DNA of 16,386 nt from CAIJXB01 sp964439595 (lineage in GTDB: Bacteria > Chlamydiota > Chlamydiia > Chlamydiales > Rhabdochlamydiaceae), in contig CAYTOK010000027.1 in NCBI GenBank assembly GCA_964439595.1, positions 1 through 16,386 of the forward strand, in the 5' to 3' direction. This document shows positions 7,525 through 13,702 of this stretch, in pieces (positions within the stretch are counted from its first letter, which is position 1; every line of letters begins with the position of its first letter). Below the pieces are notes generated by a model. It saw nothing but the letters and a program-made list of their open reading frames with translations. It did not search any database and had not been told where the DNA came from. Position numbers and translations under genes: made by a program.

Positions 7525-9024
7525 TTAGATATTTACCCCGTGTTTTTTAATTGCTTGGATTAGTTCGGCAATTGACTTGTTTTCAAAATACTGGGTGCGA
7601 GAAGAGTCACCCAGTTCTTGGTGAAGTGACTCTATGATTTTTTCTTGGACAGTTTTAGGATTTTCGATGTCTTGGTTATAGCTTATAAGCCTAGCAACTT
7701 TTTCATGAGTTGCTATTGCTTTATTTTTTTGTGAATCAATATAGGTAGAGTATAGGTGATAGGGAGCACAGGTGATAATAACTATAACCCAGGTTGTAAG
7801 AGAAAGTGGAGCTAGAAAAATAGCAACAACTCCTCCAACAGGAGCTAGATATTTAATTTTCTCCGCTGTTTTCCAAAAGAGCTCTTTATAAGAAGCTGTT
7901 TTTTCTGCACTACGTAAAGCGTCTTTCCATGTAGCTTTTAATTCGTCTTCCGAGGCCTTTTTGATGACGACAATAAGTCTTTCAAAAAGTTCTTTTGGAC
8001 AGTTATGAAGCTCCTTGCAAGTAATTCTTCCTTGGTTAGGTAGATGAAAAAAAGCATCCCATTGATCTGTCCCCAGGGCTTTTCCTATAGCTTGATCTAT
8101 ATTAGTGGGAAGCGAATTTTGTAGCTTTGGGAATAGGGAGTTTTCTAAGTTGATTCCATATTCTTCAAGAGCAGCTTGAAACTCGAATTCGTCTCTTTGC
8201 AAAAAGCTAAGCAAGGTGATTTGCTGTAGCTTATAAGATAGAAGTTTTTTTTCTAGTTGAAAGAGAACTTTGTGCTTTTCGCTTGCAGAGATGTTTTGTT
8301 TTTTTTCCAATAAAGCTAGTCGACTTTTTAGGGAAGAGATGTCTTTAGCTGTCAGGTCCTTATTTTTGAGGATGTGCTGTAAATGAATAATTTCCGGACT
8401 TCTTGGTTTATATATACGAATAAAGTCTTCAGCTTCTGATTGTGCTGTCTTAAGTGAAGATTCTTCTATTGCAAGCGTACTTAAGAATAAAGGTAAATCC
8501 TCCACTTCGGATGAGTGCTTACTTATTTCCAACGCTGTCTCTTGTTCTTTTTCATATAAGTAGATGAGAAAGGAAAGAATAGGGGTAGCTATTTCTTTTT
8601 TAGAGATGGCTTTAAGATTTTCTAAAAGGCTTTTTGGAGGATCGTTCCTGAAAATCTTTTGAATACAATCTTCTAATTGATCTTGGATATTAGTTGCTGC
8701 AAGAGCGCTCTGCGCTTTTCGGACTCCCGCTATTTTATCCGCTATATTTATTTTTTTTCCCTCTATATCGAGGTATGAGCTGGTAGAGAATGGGTAGATA
8801 TAATTAACAACAACAGCATCTGCAAATAAGCCTCCGCGAAAGGCAGCCTTGTAAGCTGCGGGAGCTAACTTCATTCCTCCAAGCAAAATAACAGTAGCTA
8901 CAATGCAAATAATTCGGATCTTGTTGGGAAGTTCTTTATAGAAGGCTGCGGATTCTCTTAAATCTTGTTCTGCAGAGATTTCTAGGCATTTATCCCATTT
9001 CGATATAATAGTTGCATTAATCAT
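7525..9024 (-). CDS. Hypothetical membrane protein, 499 aa, with N- and C-terminal hydrophobic hairpins and a helical middle
   Basis: Not a family I recognise. A 35-residue charged head precedes a hydrophobic segment at about 36-56 (IRIICIVATVILLGGMKLAPA) and a weaker one up to about 77. A long charged helical middle (about 100-380), rich in Leu, Glu and Lys, probably forms coiled coil. A bilobed hydrophobic domain follows at about 392-425 (APVGGVVAIFLAPLSL, then TTWVIVIITCAPYHLY), and then a charged tail of about 70 residues. Paired hydrophobic segments of about 40 residues are the hallmark used to predict chlamydial inclusion-membrane proteins, but here they lie near both ends, so a plain integral membrane protein is equally possible. 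The ATG at 9024 has AAAGGA 7 bases ahead and an exact TATAAT -10. It leads a two-gene operon with the 277-residue protein. It diverges from the 305-residue gene. Confidence 0.75.
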   Translation of the reverse strand: MINATIISKWDKCLEISAEQDLRESAAFYKELPNKIRIICIVATVILLGGMKLAPAAYKAAFRGGLFADAVVVNYIYPFSTSSYLDIEGKKINIADKIAGVRKAQSALAATNIQDQLEDCIQKIFRNDPPKSLLENLKAISKKEIATPILSFLIYLYEKEQETALEISKHSSEVEDLPLFLSTLAIEESSLKTAQSEAEDFIRIYKPRSPEIIHLQHILKNKDLTAKDISSLKSRLALLEKKQNISASEKHKVLFQLEKKLLSYKLQQITLLSFLQRDEFEFQAALEEYGINLENSLFPKLQNSLPTNIDQAIGKALGTDQWDAFFHLPNQGRITCKELHNCPKELFERLIVVIKKASEDELKATWKDALRSAEKTASYKELFWKTAEKIKYLAPVGGVVAIFLAPLSLTTWVIVIITCAPYHLYSTYIDSQKNKAIATHEKVARLISYNQDIENPKTVQEKIIESLHQELGDSSRTQYFENKSIAELIQAIKKHGVNI

Positions 9025-9048
9025 AATATTATCCTTTTTTAAGTATTC

Positions 9049-9054
9049 ATTATA
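9049..9054 (-). promoter_or_regulatory. Predicted -10 element for the 499-aa/277-aa operon
   Basis: An exact TATAAT reads on the minus strand at 9049-9054, about 25 bases before the ATG at 9024. No good -35 element lies 16-18 bases upstream (TGTAAT-like at 9072-9077 for 17-base spacing), so this promoter may need help from an activator. The surrounding 9025-9150 is very AT-rich. Confidence 0.5.
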
Positions 9055-9152
9055 AGGTAATTACTAATTTAATTACACATTTAAATATTAATTTGTCGGT
9101 TTGTGAAAATTAAAATAATAATTACTTTAATTGCTGTAAAAATAATTGCATG

Positions 9153-9181
9153 TTGACTGTAAAATCAAGAACTCACAGAAT
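9153..9181 (+). promoter_or_regulatory. Predicted promoter of the 305-aa gene
   Basis: TTGACT (9153-9158) and CAGAAT (9176-9181) are 17 bases apart. The expected start near 9188 gives a leader of about 24 bases ending in the AGGA ribosome site. The -35 is five of six, the -10 four of six. Confidence 0.5.
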
Positions 9182-9211
9182 TCTAGAAGAAAATCTCTAA
9201 TAGGATGGGTT

Positions 9212-10129
9212 ATGAGCGTTGCATTTGGTCAAAAAGTCGCTTTTTTGGAGTCTCAGTTCAAGTCAAGAGAGCCGACAGGCTTTAGCATTACCCCTTGCTA
9301 CACCATATGTTTAAAAATGCCCTCTATAAGAGAGGCTGTCCCCATTGCTCTTATTGTTAAAACATTAGAAAAGTTAATGGACAGCCTTAGGCAAATGGAT
9401 AGTCATCAATTTTTGGAATGTCGTGATACTGAAATTGTTTTTAGACGTTCCTGTCAAATAAAGCGCATGATAGAGTGGGATCCCATTTGGTTTAGACCTC
9501 TTAGGTGTATTTTGCAGTGTATATCCGCTATTTTTAATTGGGTGTTTTTTGGTGTGTATTGCTCTAATTTTAGTGCTGCTAAAAAAATGCAAAATAAGGT
9601 TCTTCCTGAATTAAAGGATAGAGTGAAAAGGGAAATTATGCTGAATTGTAGTCAAAATGGCACGTCAGACTCCCATGTTGAACGTATTAGTTGGGCTGTT
9701 TCTTATTTATTAGATTCAGAGTTTTTGGATGAACTTGGTCTTTATGATGATAATAGTGCTTTACTTTTTCGCTACATGTTTGTTAAAAGGTTTGAATTCT
9801 TAGCCCTTTTAGGGCATTTCAAAGACAAGCCTATAAGTCCAATGCATGTGGGAATACTTTTGAAGGCTATGGAAGGCATGGATGTCTATTCAGAAAACCG
9901 AGACAGTGTCGTTCGTGACATAGCTTCTTATTGGAAATCTTCGTATAATAATCCAGCCTTTATTAAAGCACTATTTAACCAGGTAGAAAAATGTTCAGAG
10001 TCTTGTAGAGCGGATTTTTGCAGAAGGGTATCTGAGACCGCATCTTCTGAATATTTAGATGATAACCCTGCTGTTGCTAAAAATAAATGCGAGTTTCTAT
10101 TTGCCAATTTAATGGCTGAGGTGTCTTAA
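9212..10129 (+). CDS. Hypothetical protein, 305 aa, not recognised
   Basis: I do not recognise this 305-residue protein. It has no signal peptide. One hydrophobic segment lies at about 97-119 (rich in I, F, W, C), flanked by basic residues (R96, R98 and K124-K125). The remainder is mixed-charge and probably helical, with many cysteines for a cytosolic bacterial protein (about eleven). The start ATG 9212 is favoured over the longer frame from TTG 9146 because AGGA lies 6-7 bases ahead and because the predicted promoter overlaps the upstream part. It stands alone on the plus strand inside the accessory island, diverging from the 499-residue gene and converging on the 200-residue gene, with a clear hairpin between. 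A single membrane anchor or a secreted effector are both open possibilities. Confidence 0.7.
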   Translation: MSVAFGQKVAFLESQFKSREPTGFSITPCYTICLKMPSIREAVPIALIVKTLEKLMDSLRQMDSHQFLECRDTEIVFRRSCQIKRMIEWDPIWFRPLRCILQCISAIFNWVFFGVYCSNFSAAKKMQNKVLPELKDRVKREIMLNCSQNGTSDSHVERISWAVSYLLDSEFLDELGLYDDNSALLFRYMFVKRFEFLALLGHFKDKPISPMHVGILLKAMEGMDVYSENRDSVVRDIASYWKSSYNNPAFIKALFNQVEKCSESCRADFCRRVSETASSEYLDDNPAVAKNKCEFLFANLMAEVS

Positions 10130-10208
10130 TTTTATTGCCGAAATTTTTTCTGTGATTTTAAATTCAAGCCTTTTTATTGGTTTCTAGGTGAGATTTGTTA
10201 AATGGAAG

Positions 10209-10246
10209 AAAGCTCTTATCGGCTTTTTTAAGTGATAAGAGCTTTT
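10209..10246. terminator. Bidirectional hairpin terminator between convergent genes
   Basis: A perfect 12-bp stem (AAAGCTCTTATC 10209-10220 with GATAAGAGCTTT 10234-10245) closes a 13-base loop. It ends in TTTT on the plus strand and TTTCTT on the minus strand. It sits in the 205-base gap between the converging 305- and 200-residue genes, where a two-way terminator is expected. The T-runs are short, so efficiency is uncertain. Confidence 0.65.
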
Positions 10247-10334
10247 GCAAAACTCAACTATAGAATGACTGTCTAATTATAGGATTTTTTAAAAATCAGC
10301 CTTTTAATCAAATAAGTCATTTTTTAAGCGTTTT

Positions 10335-10937
10335 CTAAGCAGTAGCGGGTTGAGTCCTATAATATATAGCCAGGGCTTTGATGGCAGCTCCGGATAGAAA
10401 TCCAGCAATAACGACCAGTGAGGCTGTAAAAAGCTTTTTTTGCGTCATAGTTTTTGCAAACCATTTATCGTCTTCGGAGGAAACTGCAATCACTATGGAA
10501 TTTTCCACCTCTAATACAAAGTTTTCAACCTCAGAGGTGTATTTGTATTTATCCGCAAGGGTATTTTTTTTTAATGCGTTAAATACAAATTCTTCAATTC
10601 CCTCTTTGCAGCTTTGAGCTGCTTTCATCTTAAGCACCAATTCTGAAAAAGCAGAATTAACCTCTTTAGCCTTTAAATTATAGGTCTCTTCTTTTTTGTA
10701 AACTTGAAATAATTGGTGAGACAATTTCGCTATAGCAATAACCGTTACAGCAAGAGGGAGAATGCTAATTGAGCCACTAATTATCATAGGCGTAGTCAAG
10801 CTGCCTAGGATAACTCCTAATACAAAGTTCTGAATATGTAGGTCTGTCATTTTTTTTTCATGTAGAGCCTCTCTTTGCTCTAAAAAAACGTCTTTTATTC
10901 GATAGCCTATTTGACCTAGAGTAATCTCTGAGCTCAT
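10335..10937 (-). CDS. Hypothetical protein, 200 aa, with bilobed hydrophobic domain (Inc-like candidate)
   Basis: This 200-residue protein is unrecognised by family but has a telling layout. A charged N-terminal head of 35 residues precedes a bilobed hydrophobic domain at about 36-72 (FVLGVILGSLTTPMII, a short SGS turn, then SILPLAVTVIAIAKL). A charged, helical 95-residue middle follows, then a third hydrophobic segment at about 169-192 near the C-terminus. Two closely spaced membrane segments with a tiny loop and no cleavable signal is the topology used to predict chlamydial Inc proteins, which a type III system inserts into the inclusion membrane. The extra C-terminal segment is less usual. 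The ATG at 10937 has GAGGGA 8 bases ahead, and a good promoter lies directly upstream. Secretion is inferred from topology only, and an ordinary inner-membrane protein is the main alternative. Confidence 0.72.
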   Translation of the reverse strand: MSSEITLGQIGYRIKDVFLEQREALHEKKMTDLHIQNFVLGVILGSLTTPMIISGSISILPLAVTVIAIAKLSHQLFQVYKKEETYNLKAKEVNSAFSELVLKMKAAQSCKEGIEEFVFNALKKNTLADKYKYTSEVENFVLEVENSIVIAVSSEDDKWFAKTMTQKKLFTASLVVIAGFLSGAAIKALAIYYRTQPATA

Positions 10938-10969
10938 TATAAAGTTCCCTCAATATTTAGTTTCTTGAC

Positions 10970-10999
10970 ATTCTATCAAAAAAACACACAACAAGTCAA
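10970..10999 (-). promoter_or_regulatory. Predicted promoter of the 200-aa Inc-like gene
   Basis: On the minus strand TTGACT (plus positions 10994-10999) and TAGAAT (10970-10975) are 18 bases apart, each five of six to consensus. The transcript would begin near 10963, leaving a leader of about 25 bases with GAGGGA ahead of the ATG at 10937. Confidence 0.65.
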
Positions 11000-11068
11000 T
11001 GTATTTAAAGATTGTATTAAGACCTGGAAGATTGGAGGTTTTTGGGGTTTTTTTGTTTTTTTTATAAT

Positions 11069-11093
11069 AAATCTCCAAAAAAATTGGAGATTT
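11069..11093 (+). repeat. Perfect 10-bp inverted repeat with alternative partner upstream
   Basis: AAATCTCCAA (11069-11078) and TTGGAGATTT (11084-11093) form a 10-bp stem with an AAAAA loop. The left arm can also pair with TTGGAGGTTT (11032-11041) through ten pairs with one G-U. In RNA the two structures would exclude each other. No T-run follows the stem at the usual place, so it is not a standard terminator. Confidence 0.6.
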
Positions 11094-11123
11094 TGGTGGG
11101 TTGCAGGAATAAGGGGGGGGTAT

Positions 11124-11312
11124 ATGCATTCTATACTACGATTTGCCGAAGCAGCTTATATTCAAACACAGAACCTTAAGCTACTTCCTAGAGACTATAG
11201 ATTGGAAGAGTGTAAAAGCAGATATATGGTCGTTTATTGCAGATCCAGAGAAGCTTTCGATTTGGTCCTCAGATTTTTTTTGGGCTTGATTAAGAACCTT
11301 CGAGTGGAATGA
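11124..11312 (+). CDS. Doubtful small ORF, 62 aa
   Basis: An ATG at 11124 directly after a run of eight G (possible ribosome site, only 3 bases away) opens 62 codons, ending 13 bases before the sufE stop on the other strand. The protein (start MHSILRFAEAAYIQTQ) matches nothing I know and has no signal or membrane segment. The next frame is open too, over about 50 codons with a no less protein-like composition (three Trp), which argues against confident coding in this one. No promoter is convincing. It may be a real small gene, a decayed remnant or chance. Confidence 0.25.
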   Translation: MHSILRFAEAAYIQTQNLKLLPRDYRLEECKSRYMVVYCRSREAFDLVLRFFLGLIKNLRVE

Positions 11313-11325
11313 TTTGCTGCTTCGG

Positions 11326-11793
11326 CTACTTGTTAGCTTTGATAATAAGCGCCAAAGCGTCATTTTTCATTTTAGCATACATACTAGCTAGGCCGTTAGA
11401 TCTTCCGGGGGATAAGCTTGTATTTAATCCGAGTTCTTGAATAAAGAGGGGAGGGTAGAGAAGGATTAATTGAATAGGTTCATCTTGGTAGATAGAAAGT
11501 AATAAGGAGGCAAGTCCAAGAGATATGAGAGCCTCGGAATGTACTTGATAAAAAATATTTCCATTACTTTGTAGCTGAGAAGACAGATAGCTAATGCTTT
11601 GGCAGCCTTCAATTAAAAATTCTTCTTTTTTAATGTCTTCTTGGGGAGGGGCTACAGATTTGCCTAGTTGAATAATTTTTTCGTATGTCTTTTGTGGATC
11701 GGTTATTGGCAGGAATAGAGAAAGTAAATTTTTATGTTTCTTGGTGTAGAGTAAATTTAAATCTTCAGATCGTTGTAAAGAAAAGTTTTTCAA
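11326..11793 (-). CDS. sufE: SufE family cysteine desulfurase sulfur-acceptor protein
   Basis: This 155-residue protein is a SufE homologue. SufE takes persulfide sulfur from the cysteine desulfurase SufS and passes it to the SufBCD scaffold in iron-sulfur cluster building in the cytoplasm. The catalytic cysteine is C64 in EGCQSISYL (62-70), matching the GCQS motif. The C-terminal family motif reads LSPGRSNGLASM (127-138), with R131 and N133 as in the SRSxGL consensus. Length is close to the usual 140-150. The start is a TTG at 11793, chosen because AAGGA stands 7 bases ahead and no in-frame ATG exists near the N-terminus. The gene is alone on its strand, without suf partners nearby, and has its own strong promoter. 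It lies back to back with infA. Confidence 0.88.
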   Translation of the reverse strand: MKNFSLQRSEDLNLLYTKKHKNLLSLFLPITDPQKTYEKIIQLGKSVAPPQEDIKKEEFLIEGCQSISYLSSQLQSNGNIFYQVHSEALISLGLASLLLSIYQDEPIQLILLYPPLFIQELGLNTSLSPGRSNGLASMYAKMKNDALALIIKANK

Positions 11794-11825
11794 TGGTTTT
11801 TCCTTGAAATAGTAAAGTAGAAAAG

Positions 11826-11854
11826 AGTATAAAAATGATCCTAGCTAAAGTCAA
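11826..11854 (-). promoter_or_regulatory. Predicted sufE promoter
   Basis: On the minus strand TTGACT (plus 11849-11854) and TATACT (11826-11831) are exactly 17 bases apart, each five of six. The start would fall near 11819, giving a leader of about 26 bases up to the TTG at 11793. It is the best -35/-10 pair in the window. Confidence 0.7.
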
Positions 11855-11964
11855 TAGTGTTTTTATTTATAGGTTTAGTGGTTTTGTGATTTCTCAGTTG
11901 GGAGCGTCTATTTTTCTTTTAAAAAAGATTTCTGTGAGAAAATGAAAAAAAATTAGAAAATTCG

Positions 11965-11994
11965 TTGACTTTAATAGGTGGAATCTTGTTACAT
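11965..11994 (+). promoter_or_regulatory. Predicted infA promoter
   Basis: TTGACT (11965-11970) is followed after 18 bases by TTACAT (11989-11994), a weak -10 with an upstream TG. The start would lie about 36 bases before the infA ATG. The -10 matches at only three of six positions. Confidence 0.4.
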
Positions 11995-12037
11995 AGTCCC
12001 AGGTTTTAGAGAATACCCACTAGAGAATATCCAAAGT

Positions 12038-12256
12038 ATGCCAAAAGAAGATACTATAAAGATAGACGGTACAGTAACCGAACTTCTCCCCAATATGACA
12101 TTCCGTGTCACATTGTTAAATGAGATGGAGGTGATGGCCCACCTGTGTGGAAAGATGAGAATGAGAAATATTAGAGTTCTTGTCGGTGATGTGGTGACAG
12201 TGGAACTGTCTCCTTATGATTTGACTAAGGCTAGAATCATTTATAGGCAGCGTTAA
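12038..12256 (+). CDS. infA: Translation initiation factor IF-1
   Basis: The 72-residue product is a full-length IF-1, the small S1/OB-fold factor that binds the ribosomal A site on the 30S subunit during initiation. Diagnostic segments are the start MPKEDTIKIDGTV, then MAHLCGKMRMRNIRVLVGD (33-51), then VELSPYDLTKARIIYRQR (55-72). The LCGKMRM variant and the KARIIYRQR ending are close to chlamydial IF-1 as I remember it. Start is ATG 12038, as required by the family; the frame continues upstream to a GTG at 11978, which overlaps the predicted promoter and adds unrelated residues. The ribosome site is weak (AGAGA about 11 bases ahead). A hairpin with a T-run overlaps the stop codon, so infA is probably its own transcript. 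Confidence 0.97.
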   Translation: MPKEDTIKIDGTVTELLPNMTFRVTLLNEMEVMAHLCGKMRMRNIRVLVGDVVTVELSPYDLTKARIIYRQR

Positions 12257-12280
12257 AATAAAGTATCGCTGCATTTTTTT
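12247..12280 (+). terminator. Rho-independent terminator of infA
   Basis: GCAGCG (12247-12252) and CGCTGC (12267-12272) form a GC-rich 6-bp stem with a 14-base loop, followed at once by A and seven T (12274-12280). The left arm covers the last two sense codons of infA, so the stop codon lies in the loop. Confidence 0.7.
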
Positions 12281-12332
12281 GTTGATTTTATGGTCCTGGT
12301 GAGATAGCCTTATAGGCTTTCTGATTAAACTA

Positions 12333-12350
12333 GGCGTTTAATGAAACGCC
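12333..12350 (+). repeat. 7-bp inverted repeat overlapping the 5' end of tRNA-Thr
   Basis: GGCGTTT (12333-12339) and AAACGCC (12344-12350) are perfect complements around AATG. The last three bases of the right arm are G1-C2-C3 of the tRNA acceptor stem, so in the precursor this leader hairpin would compete with the mature acceptor fold. It may guide 5' processing or be chance. Confidence 0.5.
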
Positions 12351-12419
12351 CAGATAGCTCAGTGGTAGAGCACTTGCATGGTAAGCAAGTGGTCGTAGGT
12401 TCGATTCCTATTTTGGGCA
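12348..12419 (+). tRNA. tRNA-Thr (anticodon GGT)
   Basis: A complete cloverleaf can be folded: acceptor GCCCAGA paired with TTTGGGC (one G-U), D-stem GCTC/GAGC, and anticodon stem CTTGC/GCAAG with loop ATGGTAA. The anticodon is GGT at 12380-12382, reading ACC and ACU threonine codons. The T-arm is GTAGG/CCTAT with loop TTCGATT. The discriminator is A at 12419, and CCA is not encoded. It stands between infA and tuf, an arrangement I know from chlamydial genomes, and probably shares a transcript with tuf. A 7-bp inverted repeat (12333-12350) overlaps its first three bases. Confidence 0.95.
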
Positions 12420-12477
12420 TAGTCAAGAGAGTTGTAAGAAGTAGAGTAAAAATTACGGAAGCCTAACGGAGGAAGTA

Positions 12478-13662
12478 ATGGCTAAAGAAACATTTCAAAG
12501 AAACAAACCGCACGTCAATATTGGAACAATTGGACACGTTGACCACGGTAAAACATCCTTAACCGCAGCTATCACAAAAGTGCTTGCTGAGGGGGGGAAA
12601 GCGAAGTATAGAGATTATGCTTCTATCGACAATACACCTGAGGAAAAAGCTCGTGGGATTACGATTAATTCTACGCACGTAGAATATGAAACTGAAGGCA
12701 GACACTATGCTCACGTTGATTGCCCTGGACACGCTGACTATGTAAAAAACATGATCACGGGTGCTGCGCAAATGGACGGAGCTATTTTGGTTGTGGCAGC
12801 TACAGATGGAGCTATGCCTCAAACAAAAGAACACATTCTTCTAGCTCACCAAGTAGGGGTTCCTGCTATTGTTGTGTTCTTGAACAAAATGGACATGATC
12901 GGTGCTGGAGATGAAGAGTTAGTGGATCTCGTAGAGATGGAATTGCAAGAATTGTTAGAAGCAAAGGGATATCAGAATACACCGATTATCCGCGGATCTG
13001 CTTTAAGAGCTCTTGAAGGTAATCCACAATACGTAGAAAGCATTAAAGAACTTATGAGAGTAGTGGATGAAAAGATCCCAACTCCACTTCGTGAAGTAGA
13101 CAAACCTTTCCTTATGCCTGTTGAAGACGTGTTCTCCATTTCAGGAAGAGGAACTGTAGCTACAGGTCGTGTAGAAAGAGGAATTGTACGAGTTAACGAT
13201 AAGTTACAACTCGTAGGTATTCGTCCAACAAAAGATACAGTAGCTATCGGTCTTGAGATGTTTAACAAAATTCTTGATGAAGCTCGCGCTGGAGAAAACG
13301 TAGGTATTCTCTTGAGAGGAGTTGAGAAGAAAGACATCGAGAGGGGAATGGTGCTTGCTGCTCCTGGAGCTTGTAAGCCTCATATGAAGTTTAAAGGAGC
13401 TATCTACGTTCTTACGAAAGAAGAAGGAGGAAGACATAAGCCCTTCTTTACAGGATATCGTCCTCAGTTCTACTTCCGTACAACGGATGTAACTGGAACT
13501 GTAACTCTTCCTGAAGGGGTAGAGATGGTGATGCCTGGAGATAACGTAGAAATTACCGGAGAGCTTCTCCATCCTATCGCGATGGAAGAAGGTATGAGAT
13601 TTGCAATCCGAGAAGGCGGCAAAACAATTGGCGCTGGAACGGTTTCAAAGATCCTTCAGTAG
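12478..13662 (+). CDS. tuf: Translation elongation factor EF-Tu
   Basis: The 394-residue product is full-length EF-Tu, the GTPase that delivers aminoacyl-tRNA to the ribosome. G-domain motifs are intact: GHVDHGKT (19-26), switch I RGITIN (59-64), DCPGH (81-85) and NKMD (136-139). Domains 2 and 3 follow, with SISGRGTVATGR and the tRNA-binding EEGGRHKPFFTGYRPQFYFRT region, and the protein ends GAGTVSKILQ. The start MAKETFQRNKPHVNIGTIGH and the segment DNTPEEKARGITIN are close to chlamydial EF-Tu. A strong ribosome site GGAGG (12468-12472) stands 5 bases before the ATG. It follows tRNA-Thr by 58 bases and is closed by a strong hairpin terminator. Only one copy is visible here; whether a second exists cannot be told. 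Confidence 0.99.
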   Translation: MAKETFQRNKPHVNIGTIGHVDHGKTSLTAAITKVLAEGGKAKYRDYASIDNTPEEKARGITINSTHVEYETEGRHYAHVDCPGHADYVKNMITGAAQMDGAILVVAATDGAMPQTKEHILLAHQVGVPAIVVFLNKMDMIGAGDEELVDLVEMELQELLEAKGYQNTPIIRGSALRALEGNPQYVESIKELMRVVDEKIPTPLREVDKPFLMPVEDVFSISGRGTVATGRVERGIVRVNDKLQLVGIRPTKDTVAIGLEMFNKILDEARAGENVGILLRGVEKKDIERGMVLAAPGACKPHMKFKGAIYVLTKEEGGRHKPFFTGYRPQFYFRTTDVTGTVTLPEGVEMVMPGDNVEITGELLHPIAMEEGMRFAIREGGKTIGAGTVSKILQ

Positions 13663-13671
13663 TATTTAAGT

Positions 13672-13702
13672 CGGGTCGGACTTAACAATCCGACCTGTTT
13701 TT
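13672..13702 (+). terminator. Rho-independent terminator after tuf, abutting tRNA-Trp
   Basis: CGGGTCGGA (13672-13680) pairs with TCCGACCTG (13689-13697) through nine pairs including one G-U, with an 8-base loop. Five T (13698-13702) follow. The T-run ends exactly one base before the 5' end of tRNA-Trp. Confidence 0.85.

Larger units (their letters stand above)
10938..11325. other. 388-base intergenic stretch with promoter, inverted repeats, G8 run and doubtful ORF
   Basis: This long gap between the 200-residue gene and sufE contains: the minus-strand promoter at 10970-10999; three mutually compatible or competing repeat arms at 11032-11041, 11069-11078 and 11084-11093; T-runs at 11048-11063; a run of eight G at 11113-11120; and from 11124 overlapping short open frames. 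I see no tRNA, no recognisable gene remnant and no mobile element end in it. Confidence 0.7.

Noticed and set aside
10283..10297. AT-only palindrome GATTTTTTAAAAATC as a second terminator.
   Set aside because: It is too AT-rich to form a stable stem, and the nearby 12-bp hairpin explains termination better.
10965..11123. Upstream part of a possible 115-codon plus-strand frame beginning at TTG 10965.
   Set aside because: It overlaps the minus-strand promoter and the hairpin region, is low-complexity (poly F, W, K), and lacks a ribosome site.
11125..11397. Extended reading of the second frame past its TGA into the sufE antisense as a degraded gene.
   Set aside because: The continuation lies opposite the intact SufE C-terminus, so its open appearance is probably a shadow.
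11978..12037. GTG-started extension of IF-1 by 20 residues.
   Set aside because: It overlaps the predicted promoter and is foreign to the family, which starts at MxKED.
12559..13572. Long open frames on the minus strand inside tuf (12559-12834, 12972-13337, 13204-13572).
   Set aside because: They are antisense to a highly conserved EF-Tu gene, have no ribosome sites or known motifs, and arise from its codon bias.
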